NCBI RefSeq assembly: GCF_003672135.1
Contig: NC_039516.1
Span: forward strand, 12,879,838-12,943,837
DNA: 64,000 nucleotides
Source: Ooceraea biroi
Lineage: Eukaryota; Arthropoda; Insecta; Hymenoptera; Formicidae
Direction: 5' to 3'
The position numbers and the translations under genes were made by a program. Below are positions 21,620 to 33,359 of the stretch, piece by piece. A model generated the notes under the pieces. That model was not told the DNA's origin and made no database searches. It was given only the letters and a program-made list of their open reading frames with translations. Numbering within the stretch: position 1 is the stretch's first letter; each line of letters begins with the position of its first letter.

Positions 21620-22540
21620 CCTGCATATTTGATCGCATGAGTTTTGCGCGTGTTTACACGATATAGCCTGAATTACAAGTTTCTCTGGCAACGGAGACGT
21701 TCGCGACGCGTCACGATATTGATCTCCGTCGCTTTTCGACACGCAGAAAATCTGGCGCGAAGAGTCAACCGAATATAATTTCTGCAATTGAAAATATCCG
21801 AACAACATCAATTGTCAGACTTGAGAGAGAGAGAGAGAGAGAGAGAAAGACATTACACTTATTAAATTATAAAACTAATAAAGTTATTTTACATAATAAT
21901 GATGGAGTTATAGGTAAATGTCAGTATGTTGAAAAAGTCTTCCAAGTAACTTTTCCAATATGGATCAAGTTTTTAATATTGTAATTCCAGGTAGAAATAA
22001 ATAAATCTAGAATAATTTTGATTTTTTGAAATCAGAGAGTTTTAGAACTAAGAATAAAAGAAGAGATAATATTCCTGAAAGATATGATATTCTCTTTTGG
22101 GTGGAAATACGAGATACGGGAGAAAATATTTTATGAATATTCTTGCAATGTGTACATATTACACATACACTATCTGCAAAATGAATGAAGAGTTAATCTC
22201 TCGAGACGACATAGGAAAACGAATCCGCATTAAGCCATGTTCTTTGCTCTTCTTGCTCGAGCAACGTTTTATACACATATTCAACAATGCGTTATACGCA
22301 CGCACGTGCGCACGTGTGCATAATGCGTGCACTTCCTCCCTTCGAGTAGAGTAGTCCTTCTAGGAAGCTGCGATTGGCGAGACTGCTGGACCAATAGTGC
22401 GCGACGAGAGGCGGAGATTTGCTCTGCTCGATCGGGACGCGCGCGTGAAATTCCTTTTGCTACGCTTGATATTCATGTGAAAGATATTCATGCAAAAGAT
22501 TTGCGTATTTTTGTTCGAAAAGATCTATATTTTGTTCTTT
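21620..22540. other. Intergenic, AT-rich, GA microsatellite
   Basis: Contains the 5' flank of the CFAP97-like gene and a GA microsatellite at 21822-21846. No coding sequence can be supported. Confidence 0.5.
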
Positions 22541-22834
22541 TTCCGATTAGTTCTGTGCTATTTATATTGTTATTTGACATATTGCCTAGAGTTCTCGATG
22601 ATTTAAAATTCGTTAAATCAATAAATGAAAAAGTTCTAACCATTAAAATTTTTTTCTTTTTCCGAGGAGTTCTGTGCTATTTATATTGTTATTTGGCATA
22701 TTGCCTAGAGTTCTCGATGATTTAAAATTTGTTAAAACAATAAATGAAAAAGTTCTAGCTATTAAAATTTTTTTCTTTTTCCGAGGAGTTCTGGGATATT
22801 TACATTGTTACCAGAGTACAACACAGGCGCGCGC
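22541..22834. repeat. 119-bp tandem repeat, locus 1 (about 2.3 copies)
   Basis: Units begin at TTCCGA(T/G)(T/G)AG near 22541, 22660 and 22779, giving an exact 119-base period. Each unit carries TTCTGTGCTATTTATATTG, then CATATTGCCTAGAGTTCTCG, then AATGAAAAAGTTCTA and a T-rich end. The third copy breaks off after about 30 bases and is followed by a 20-base GC-rich string (22815-22834) that also occurs at 42595-42614. Confidence 0.9.
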
Positions 22835-24951
22835 TATTTTATTTTTCAATATTAATAATGTTTTCGAATAATAATATTCATCTATTATTTATTATATGCA
22901 CAATTATCACACTCTACCAAATTGTTAACCTCCACGCGAAGACAGACGCGCGATGGTAATCTAAACTGAACATAACGCACAACGCGAATCGAGATAACTA
23001 ATCAGCGTCGCGGAAAAGAGGCAACAATGATTTCGATTTGATTTAACACGGCTTTTTTAAGAGTGGAATAATAATTATTATTATATAATATTTTGAATGT
23101 CTATTTTGTGCACACTGTACCACATTACTTGCAACGGAAAAACGACGAAATTCTTCTTTTTACGACGTAAAAGAGAAAGTAGGGATTCTTGTCTTGTCTT
23201 GTTTTCAAAAAAGCCATAAAGCAAGGCATAGAATTACTACCTGAAAGAATGAAAAGATTTAGAAAACTGCGTAATTTAATGGTCGAGAATTTGTCGTACT
23301 ATTTACAACAAAAAAAATACTTTTTGTAGTTTCTCAACTTTTTAGTTATTCTTTGGTATTTTCTTTTTTATTGCGCGACTTTTCGTGAACTGAAAAAGTC
23401 GATAAAACGTGTTCTGCTATAAAGAATAATTACAATTAGTAAACTGTGAATTATATAGTTTAATTTCGCTGATCGCTTCATCGGTTTTCTAGTTTTACAA
23501 TACAAGGAAACATATTTATTTATTTAGAACGTCAGAACGTTAAGATTTATTGACATCACGTGTTAATCGCGAGGAAAATGACAGAACGGCAAAATTAATG
23601 GCAAATAATTGATGTTGTACGCGTACAATCGTTGATGCTCAGCGTCAGAGAAGAGTCGCGACATAAAAAGGGCCAAAGGGGGGGGGTTATAAATGTGTGT
23701 GCAAGTATTCGTGGCTGGTAAGGATATGAATCGCGCGCTCGCCGGCGCGTTAGGCCGTTGATCGTTGATCTTAATCGCGCGGGGATCCTCGACAATGATC
23801 CTCTCAAACGGATGAGCACCACCACTCGAGAAAGAGAGACTCGATGAAGATCTCTGCCCTCGAGGGGATACATGCGTTACACTACCTAAATAGGGATCTC
23901 CGGGCCGAAATAGATGGGTACCCTTCGCCTCATTCTGCACGTACGTTCTGTGCTTCTCTATGTCGAAGGACACCGTGCCGACTAATCCTCACATATACTG
24001 ATATACCGTTATTATTATCGATGACACTACTCTGTATACCTTTGTTCAAGATTCTTGTGTCCAAATGATTTTATGGCTGTTTTCGAATGGGACACGGTGA
24101 ACCTAATGGCTAAATGGGAGGTTTGACCTTTCCGCACAAAACTATCAAAACACCCGAAAATTCCTGAAAATAATAAAAGTTTCTAATTTCCTTAAGTTTC
24201 CTTTTTTCAAGGAAATCGTTAGAGACTCAAATAAATAACAAAAAGAGATGAAAAATATATATAATCATTTTTTGCACATTTATCGTGAATGGACGTTCCC
24301 GAAAATTCATGAAGTATCATTGAATATCCGAGACGCTTTTTGTTCGCGTCTTTTATTAAGGATCTCGTATGATTTCTCTTTTTTCCACTCATTTCGTCGA
24401 TTTTAGTCGAGATTGCAGAAAAATAAGAGACGCGCTGAATCCAAATGCACGAAGCCTTTTTTCTCGTCTCCATTTATAAAATCAGCTTGTCGGACGAGCT
24501 TTCACCCTTGGGCGTGCAATCTCTCGTCGCTTCGGGTACCAGCTTCGGAGGGTTGAATCAAGAACCAGGCCGGCTGGCTGGCTGATCGGCCACCGTGGAA
24601 GCCCGTGATTCACCGGCAAGGGGGAGAGCGGCAGAATGGAGGGGCGGTCCGGAGGCGTGTCCAGGTTTTCAGGCATCCGTATAGGGGGGCTCCGCACGTT
24701 TTTCGAGCTTCAGTCTCCACTGAGACGTGACACTGCACGGTTAGTTGTCGCGAGTGAAAGATCCGAGGAAGATTCCTGTTCAGGCGAGATTTTCTCGAGG
24801 AGCGATCTTCCTCTCTCGAGACAATCGATCTCGTGTAATCCGCGAGTACAGTGGTGAACAGTAGTGTCGTCCACGTGACGGACAGGTGTCTTCGTTTTCG
24901 GATAGAAAACGGAGGATAGGAAAGAAATTCGGATAATCTGCAATTGTCAGA
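22835..24951. other. Intergenic region with CBF-beta promoter and 5' UTR
   Basis: AT-rich up to 23,640, then a G-run (GGGGGGG near 23,680) and a moderately GC-rich stretch to 23,990. The stretch 24,480-24,951 is CpG-rich and directly precedes the CBF-beta start codon, so it probably holds its promoter and 5' UTR. The open frames on the minus strand there have no family resemblance. Confidence 0.4.
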
Positions 24952-27900
24952 ATGATGCATGCTATGAGCGAGCACGGCGTCGGTGTGCTGCCGTTCGATG
25001 GGATAGGGTTGTATGAACAGCCACGACCACCCCGGTTGGTGTTCAAGATGCCACGTGTTGTTCCTGATCAGAAGGCCAAGTTCGAGAGCGAAGAGCTTTT
25101 CAGGCGATTGAGCCGCGAGAGTGAGGTGAGAGAAGCTCAAGTTTCAAGCGTGAAAAATGTCTCGATGATCTATTATTTATATTAGATCAAAATTTTCGTT
25201 GGTTGTTTGATTTCCTTGGATATCAGTGTATGAATGTCAAGCTCGAGATCGCAGCAAAACAGGTCTTGCTGGCAAATATTTGTATTTTCTTGGAACTTTT
25301 CGGTCATCAGGAGAATTTGATAGTCGACGATCTCGTGGAATTATAATAATTTTCAGATCTACGCGATTTATCGGATCCTATAATTTTGTAGCAATTTTGT
25401 GGTAATTTAATCCGAGCGAATTCACGTTACCCAGCTCCTTCAAATGCAATCGGCTTTATTTCTAATGTCTACATTATCTCCTAGTTGATTATTTTAATCA
25501 ATGCTTTGATTTGGTAAATTCGTTTATATATTGGAAAATCCGAAATTACTTATTATAAAATCCAATATTTATTTCTAGTAATGCGACGGAAATAATCAGA
25601 AAAAATGATGATTTTCTAGAGAATCCCATGCGATATTCATTATACTCATTCTTACGTTCGTGTAATACCGCAATGACTCTATCAATTAATTATAATGAAT
25701 GGTTACATTGTCATCAGTTTCTTTTTTTTACCGCTTTTTGCTAATTATCTTATTGGACACTGTGAGAAATGTGTCTCGACTTACGTGGCGCAATACGTAG
25801 TGAGAAATTTTAAAGTGATAGTAAAACATTCCTCAGAGTTGTTGCGCTGACCCGAAATATCATGCCATAGGAATGTCGTTTCTTCTTCGAATTTGTGTAG
25901 CCTTCGAATCACTCTGGAGCGACGAATTAATATTCTACATCCGTTTCGACTTTTAATAATGGTACTTCTGCGAATCTGGAAGTTTGGGGGAGGAGAGAGA
26001 GAAAGGGAATCATGGAAAAAGTTTTAAATTCAAGATAGTCGAGAATCCCGTGATCCTATGACAATGATTGCTGCTATTGTATCGTTTAAATGCAGTTATC
26101 CAAAAATGATAAATTTTATTCTATTTATTATAAAATTGTTAAAAAATAACGATACTAATGACTTTATCGTTAAGAAAAGAATCCTCACACTAAATCTACT
26201 CCAGCATTACGACGTTTACGATAGAGTAGTTGATACCGAAGATAGCGCTTTTCAAAGCACATTTTATTCATATAAAACCGCCTGCTCTCGAAGGATATTA
26301 ACACAAAATCTAGAGAATTATGTAGAAACGAAATATAAGAAGCGTTAAAATTTATATATTACTTAAAATACTTTGATGCCTTAATACTGGAAAATTTCCC
26401 TGTTTGTTATCTTCTATGTATTATATAAGTCTTTGTACATACATTGATGGTGAAAGTACAATTTGTTTTTTTCCTTTTGCAGGTGAGATACACAGGATAC
26501 AGAGACCGGCCGCTTGATGAACGGCAAGTACGATTTCAGAATGGTTGTCGAGAGGGCCATACTGAGATCGCATTTGCTGCGACTGGCACCAACCTTCAGC
26601 TGGTTTTCGGTAGCGCATCCGGGAACTACTCCGTCGACCCATGCGATTGCGACTTTGACAAGGAACACGGCAAGGTAAGTTACACCTTTCTTTTGTCAAT
26701 CGTGATCGTTATAAATCTTCTCTACTCATCACAGTGAACCACAAATGATCCTCATTATCCGGTTTAAGAGCTTAAATCTCTTGCCATCCCTTCTTTTTCT
26801 CTCCCTTACATTTACACAAAATTAAACTAAATTAATGAATGAAATGGAATTTACAACGCGGGAAGATTACGAAGAAGAGATTCGTAAAAAAAACTGCTAA
26901 TTTAGAACTTTACGTGGAAATAAGTAAAGTCTTATTTTTTTTCTCAAAATGCAATTTCAGAAATTAAAAGAACTCTTGTCGCAAATTTATGAATATTGCA
27001 AAGTCGTGGAAAATCGTGCGTGCGTAGAATTACCGTGATCTTTGTTAGCTCGTTTCAACGTGAAAGTTGGACGACCGTATAAATTCGGGAACTAGCGCTT
27101 TTTCAACGAAGCAATCATAATTGGACCGTATCAGACAGCAAATTGGGGTCCGCTAGGTATGGTCTGGCCCTAACAACGTTTATTTTCCACGTGTGTGTCC
27201 GCAATTTGGCATTGGTTGGTCTACTGGCACTTCTTGGACAATGCCGTCGGCATGTCACCCCCGCATCCGGTTTTCAGGAAATTCCGGGCCTCTCTCTGCG
27301 GGGGATCTATTCCTGTTTGAACCACCATGAGTTAAACCAATTTATCTTCGGTCCAAGCGAGCAAATTTGCCGTTTGACTATTGAAAGCAACAATTTGATA
27401 AGGTTTAAATGTTGCGCAATAGGAATTTTCGAAGGGCTGAACATGACGCAAATCGAAAAATATTAATGATTAAAGTTAACGAATGCAAAGTGTTGGAAAA
27501 GTATTTACTTTTAGCATTTTATTTTAAAACTGTGAGCGCTATGGCGTTCCTCTTCTTCCGACTCGCCGACGGCTCAAATCTCATACGCCGGCGCCGCGGC
27601 CGACGCCTCTCGGCGTCGCCATCGCGATCGATAGCGGCGTCGTCGCGACGCCATTTTGCACGCAGTGTGCGCGCTTTGACCCCTTTGCGAGAATCTTCCC
27701 TTCTGTATTTCTTTATATATACTCTTTTTCACTTATATTCTGTTTCTTTATTTAATTTGCAAGAAAGCAAATTAAATTTTCGATCGCGCATTATTTAATA
27801 ACCATTCGCACGTATTTTCTTTAATCAGGATTTTCTAAATCTGAGGAAAACTTGATCTTAATTACAAGGAATCCGTTCCTTATATTTTGGGATATAATAT

Positions 27901-30900
27901 ATCGTTATTTATTGTATTCACTCTATATTTTTGTATATGAGTGTAATATAACACAATATACTAGCTAATATAAATATCGCGACGAATTACGGGTGAAAAT
28001 ATAAAATAAACGTCGCGTTTCCGTTTCGCATGTCCTGCAACATCGGTGTCCTTTCGCATCACTTCGCCAGACTGTGAACATTGAGAAAGTAAAAGCCGCA
28101 TTCCTATTAGTAGGTATCAGCGGCAATTAGCGCTCTCTCGAAATCCGTCAAACGATCTCCGCCAGATGCTTCGAGACCGCTCCGCCAGTTATCCGGTGTA
28201 TAATGGCTCGTAAATCTCCCGTCACTTGCGAAGGGCAATGAAAGTCCTAGTATACTGCCCTTCTTGTGCTTTTCCAGATTGTTGAGGTTCATATTACAAA
28301 AGTATTTTTTCCTTAAATTATTCCTTTAAGTAATTTAAAAGAAGTAAAACGTTGCCAAGAAAACTCAATTTTTTATAAACTTGAATTTTCGCAATATTCT
28401 CTTCAGTAAATTAAATTAATTTTTATCACGTATCATCTTTAAAAATATTTATTTTATATATTTTTTCTCTAAACATGATGATAATAATGATGATAATGTT
28501 CTAAATACTTTATTAGTTATTTCATATTTTTGAATCACGTCTCTTTTCGAATTATTGTTATTTCCTATTTCAAAATTTTCCCCGGGCCACTTTTGGTACT
28601 TGCAGCTCTCATATTCAGCTTCCTTTCGCGAACGAGAGACGAAATGGATCGGAAACGATTCATTAGATTCTGCGAGCGGAGCGTGGCGCGTTGTTTACGG
28701 GACGACCCGCGGCCTCCTTTTGTTTTAATCGACAATGAGCGAAGGAATAAAGAGTGGCGCGCGACCACACGTGTCCGCGTGCATTGTGCCCCTACGTGCC
28801 CCGTTGCGCGACGCAATAATTAAGGGAGAGATTCGCGCGATCGAGATAGAGCGCGCGATAAAGAGCGCGTGCGGTGCCCAGTAATGACGAGACCTCCAAC
28901 CCTTCAAGTGATAGATTCGCGAGCTGGTAAAGCGGATGCATCATCGATGCAGCATTTTAGCATCAGATTACAAAAAAGAATCTTATTAAAAATATCAAAA
29001 CTTTGATTTTAATCCCAGAACAAAACACGTAATTTTTTAAATTATGATATGAATTATATTTATAAATTATAATTATGGAGAACTTATGCGATAATTGTTC
29101 GAGAACTTTTGTGCCTTCCATAGAATTACAACGTGACATGTAACGATCGCACGTCCCCTTCCGCGTCCGCTCATGGCTCCCTTAGAAATCACAAAATTTA
29201 TAGTTCAGGAACTGGATCGCCGCGCGCATCCCTCTGGCGTCGTTAAAAATTAAACGTGCAGGACCGGACCTCGGGGAGAGACAAAGGACGATGCGGCCAT
29301 GATGACCCTGCGTGCCCTTCGCCCGCCGTTGTTTATTCGGTCGAAATATCGTTGACGAATGTTCCGGAGCATGTACAGGGTGCCAGCGTAGTGGACCCGG
29401 CGCAAAAAGGCGCCGGCGGTGACGCCCATCGAAAAACAAAAGGGCCGATCGAAATAGCCGGTCGTTTGTCCCGTGGCATTTAGGAGTCCTTCGCCCGCCC
29501 GCTCGCCCTTGCCGCCGACTTTTCACCCCTTTCCTCGCGGCGCTTACTCGCCTTTTTCCTATTTCCCTTTTTTTATCTCTCTACTTTTTTCGCTCGCCGA
29601 TGCAAATCAGAAAGGGTTGCGCCGCGCGCGTTACAGTTTAAATATAGTCGGCTATTATGCGACGATAATGGCAGTCACGCCTCGTGCACGGAGAGACGGA
29701 AGGAGCGGTGAGAGAAACAAATGTTATCCTACTGTTCTTTCCTCGTGAGAACGAGGAAGGCGACGACGATGACTAATGACGACGTCGACTCGCTCTTCTG
29801 GCCGACGACTTCCTCTTTTTGCGAGTCTCGTCGCCCGGAATGTACATGTCCCGGCGATTCGTCTCGCGATGTCGTGGATACATTGCGCATATTGTATATA
29901 TTATTGTAATTATATATTATTATCGTGAGATTCCAGTATTTATTTAATGTCATTTTAATATTATAAATATTTAATATTACATTTGAAAGAGAAGAGATTT
30001 GTAATGTCGTGATTCTACATTGATAAGGATCGCCGAGACAACTTGCCATGCTTCTACCAGGAAACATATAAGGAAACGAGAAGGACACATATGTGTGTCG
30101 TGAATATAATCGTGTGTCGAAATACTCGACGTGTTTTCCCGCTGCGTTTCATACTTATGTTAATATGCACTCCGCGTAAGATCGAGCCTATAGTAATTTC
30201 GCGTCTCCTTATAGCTGGAAGCATATTAATATGTATGGAATTGCGCGAAAGCGGGACTTTCCGTTCGCTTTTATTGCCTCGCGATAAAATATCGATAAAG
30301 ATCTTCTCCTCGTCTAAAGAAACTGATTGTAATGGCAAATTGCAAACAAGTTTCTGCTCGCGTTTTTATTCGATCGATTAGTTTTTTCCTGCGAACTAAG
30401 GTAAAACGTTACGTTATTCGTTTTAATGATACGACGATACACAGTAGAAGAGGTACAAACTTTTCGGAAGGTCGAAATCTCAATCGGAGCCCTTCGAGGG
30501 CAAAGGCCGCGAGCGATTCGATTATCGAAACGTTTAAAGCCCTGCCACCCCGCGTTGTCGCACCCCGCGGCTCGATTATTATTGCATAAAAATGCGTCCT
30601 GCGGCGCATTGTCGACGAGCACAGCTGTAAGCTGCGACGCAAGAGAATGTAACGAGATGTAACGTCAATTTTCCCCTGTCGGTGGGGCGTTCGTTTACAC
30701 GCGAGTCTTATACCGAACTAATTGCATTACAAACGGAGTCTCGCCAATACGTTGCATCGTTAAAAAAATTGGACACTCCAGCACAACGTAAAACTCGAAC
30801 GTTTTCAATCAATTTGAGATCTTATTTTAACATTTGTCCAACTTTTCTGAAAGAGCTTGATGAAATACGTATTTATTCGTTTTATAAAGAAATATTAAGG

Positions 30901-32105
30901 AGCATCGATTGTTACATAAATATTAAATTGTATGTTACAAATTCTTGGAGCCAGAAAATTGAAAATAGCATAGACAAAGCGATCATTTTTAAGTAATTCA
31001 CAGTGTTGATTGTGTGTCGCCGTTCGTTACATCAACATCACGAAACGCAGCCTCGACTGGTTTTCCCCGAGCGTTCTTGACCTCGTAATAATATCTGGGC
31101 TCGGTGGCGGGACCGGAAGTCGGGTCGTTTGCCAGAAAATAAAATAACACCGTGTTGCACCGCCGGCGCAGAACCCGGTAATCGTTCATCTCTAGCATTT
31201 CGAGAGCCGCTCATTAGACTTTCCTCGGAAAACACCGGCCGGCAATTCTCTCGGAGATCAATTAGTAGTCGTAAATAAAATTGAGAAAATAATGCAGTGA
31301 TAAATTACAGAGATGATTTTAGAACAAGAAACCAATTTTAGCAGTTCTATAATTTAGTGCACTTTTTAAATTTATGATTTACTTTTTTATATGGTAAGTG
31401 AATTTCAAGCTATTTTGAGTAAATATTATTCGTAATTCTATATTATTACGTAGTTATCAAACATTATTTTTAACTTTAAAAAAACAAAGAAAATTCGTCG
31501 AAACAATCATGACAAATTTTTGATTATTATTACATATTATACAGGTGTACGCTTAAACGAGAGAGCATTAAACTAAGAAGGACATTTATAATCAAACGCA
31601 CAACGATACGTTAAGTGGAACTGCTGCAGTAATTTCGTCATGGACAATCTTTAAGATACTTCACGCTTAGCCGACCGGTTAGCACGATTTTCTAATCTCC
31701 TATAAAGATTGCAACGAGCCAAGATACGCGGGAGATGATAGCCCGCTGCACGCGGCGGGATTTTACGACAAGGATTGCGCAAGCGAAAGTTGGTTCTGCT
31801 CGTAATTGATTTCTTACGAGAGGGACGGGCACGCAGGGGCGGCCCCACAGCCTCTCGTTCTCTCAATCTCATCTCTCCTTCCATCCCGAGATGGACCGCG
31901 AAGGCTCGTACCTTCCAATCTGCGTAATCGTTCTTCGGAAATAAGAGGCGCGTGTTCGCCGTTGTCGGACAAGAGAGGGTGGGAACGGGGGAAAACGGGG
32001 GATATGATTGAGACTTGCGGGTCGTGACTTGTAATGGACCTGTGTAGTCCACGCCACGAATTTCGAAAAAAGGAAGACTACGAGAAGTTGTTGTAATCGA
32101 GAGAT

Positions 32106-32146
<41 letters not shown>

Positions 32147-33179
32147 GACCGATAACAGTTTCAAGAGAAAATGACGCGTCTCTGTGATTTTCTCCGGCGT
32201 ATAAATCTAAGAAAGGAACGATGCGTCAGCATTGCTGTTTGGTTGAGACAAAAGCAATGACGTAAATTTTAATATCATTTTTATTAGCGAGAAATACTGA
32301 AGTTTACCAGTTATAAATAGGATTACATTATTGAAAAGTTGACTGTTATGCAATGTTCTCATCATAATCTCGATCCTATCTTAATCCAATGTTTCCACGA
32401 GTTCAATGAAAGACATGCACGACGTGAAATCTCATTTGCAATCTTTTCAATGCTCGGATTGAGCCAAAATCTCAACCCGTTCTCCATCCATCGTTCTCCA
32501 ACACGCTATCACATCAGAATATTCCAACATTATCTGATCATCATTCTAACGTCACCGAGTGTTCCAATCAAGACCTGTCTCGTCGTATCCCGATTTTCCA
32601 TCAAGATCCAACATCTCATTGCATCCTAATTTTCCATCAAGACTCTCTTTGCAACCCTCGAAGCAACCAATCTCACGTACGTAAAGCAACACGAATCAAC
32701 GCATAGGTCGTAGAGGGAAAACAGAGAAAAGATTTCATTTGTGCGAAATGTTCTGTTTTCAGGTGCATCTGCGCTCACATCTGATCATGAACGGCGTATG
32801 CGTGAGGTGGCGCGGTTGGATCGACCTGGATCGACTGGATGGTGTCGGGTGTCTCGAGTACGACGAGGAGCACGCTACTGAAGAGGATACGCTGCTTCGC
32901 GAGCAGATTGAACGCTACAACCAAAGGTTGCGCGAGTTCGAAGAGAAACAACGGGTGTACCGTAGTGGTCCGGCCGCAACAGCGGTGGGACAACCGCCCC
33001 ATTTGAACCATCACTACCATCACGACACGCATCACGCCACCAGTCACCATCACCACCATCACGGCCACCATAGCCGGCACGTGGGCGCGGGGGTCACTGG
33101 CGCCACGGCGACCGGCATCGAGCCTCATCTGCCACACCGTCAGGATCCCGAAATGGAAGTCCGACTGCGTGCTTACTGA
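24952..33179 (+). CDS. Core-binding factor beta (Brother/Big brother), Runx partner
   Basis: CBF-beta binds Runt-domain transcription factors and increases their DNA affinity. Exons 24952-25125, 26483-26674 and 32763-33179 join in phase 0 to 260 residues (human 182). Residues from about 33 (MPRVVPDQKAKFESEELFRR) match the family start, followed by YTGYRDRPLDERQVRFQNGC, EIAFAATGTNLQLVF, and LIMNGVCVRWRGWIDLDRLD with GCLEYDEE. A coiled segment (LREQIERYNQRLREFEEKQ) and the EMEVR motif near the end are also family features. Unusual here are an N-terminal extension of about 30 residues, whose start could be any of three ATGs, and a tail of about 45 residues rich in histidine. Introns of 1.36 and 6.09 kb contrast with the compact genes upstream. 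Flies have two paralogues; only one copy is visible here. Confidence 0.95.
25126..26482 (+). other. CBF-beta intron 1
   Basis: AT-rich intron bounded by GTGAGA and TTTTGCAG. I see no conserved open frame or RNA gene. Confidence 0.7.
26675..32762 (+). other. CBF-beta intron 2 (6.1 kb)
   Basis: Bounded by GTAAGT and TTTTCAG. Contains GC-rich islands (about 27,540-27,680; 28,600-28,920; 29,130-29,560; 30,480-30,630; 31,020-31,260; 31,660-32,050) separated by AT-rich DNA, and a GA microsatellite at 32,107-32,144. Islands in a long intron of a developmental regulator may be enhancers, which is inference. A short degenerate repeat with TTTTCCATCAAGA occurs twice near 32,592 and 32,629. No coding exon is seen. 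Confidence 0.5.
32107..32144. repeat. GA dinucleotide microsatellite
   Basis: Uninterrupted (GA) run of about 19 units, directly visible, in CBF-beta intron 2. Confidence 0.95.
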
Positions 33180-33287
33180 AGCACTTGCCAGTTCTAACAT
33201 AGCTCCATTCGCTTACGAAGAAATGCCGCCGTGATGCGCGATCAAACTCACTTCCTGTGTATGTCCTGAATTCGCGTTTCTTTTCAG

Positions 33288-33359
33288 TATGTTTCATCGT
33301 ACGCACGTCGACGTGATGACCGCAGGCAATCTGGAGATGGAATTTGGAGTTGCGTACGA
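33288..33359 (+). other. Candidate extra exon downstream of CBF-beta stop
   Basis: A strong acceptor (CGCGTTTCTTTTCAG ending at 33287) and a consensus donor (GA then GTAAGC at 33360) bracket 72 bases, a multiple of three, open in two of three forward frames. It starts 108 bases after the CBF-beta stop codon. It could be an alternative 3' coding or untranslated exon of CBF-beta, or the start of an unseen transcript. No good alternative donor within the last CBF-beta exon is obvious, so this remains tentative. Confidence 0.3.

Noticed and set aside
22327..22871. Two ORFs of 132 and 65 residues with repeated hydrophobic sequence
   Set aside because: They read through the 119-bp repeat. As 119 is not a multiple of three, the frame shifts between units; no sign of coding.
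24610..25140. 176-residue minus-strand ORF
   Set aside because: Overlaps the CBF-beta first exon and its promoter on the opposite strand; no family resemblance.
26730..26750. AACCACAA, a Runx-type site, near CBF-beta exon 2
   Set aside because: Suggests autoregulation, but a single 7-8 base match in several kilobases is expected by chance.
28107..28292. 61-residue minus-strand ORF in CBF-beta intron 2
   Set aside because: Balanced composition made it look protein-like, but no family resemblance and no splice or promoter context.
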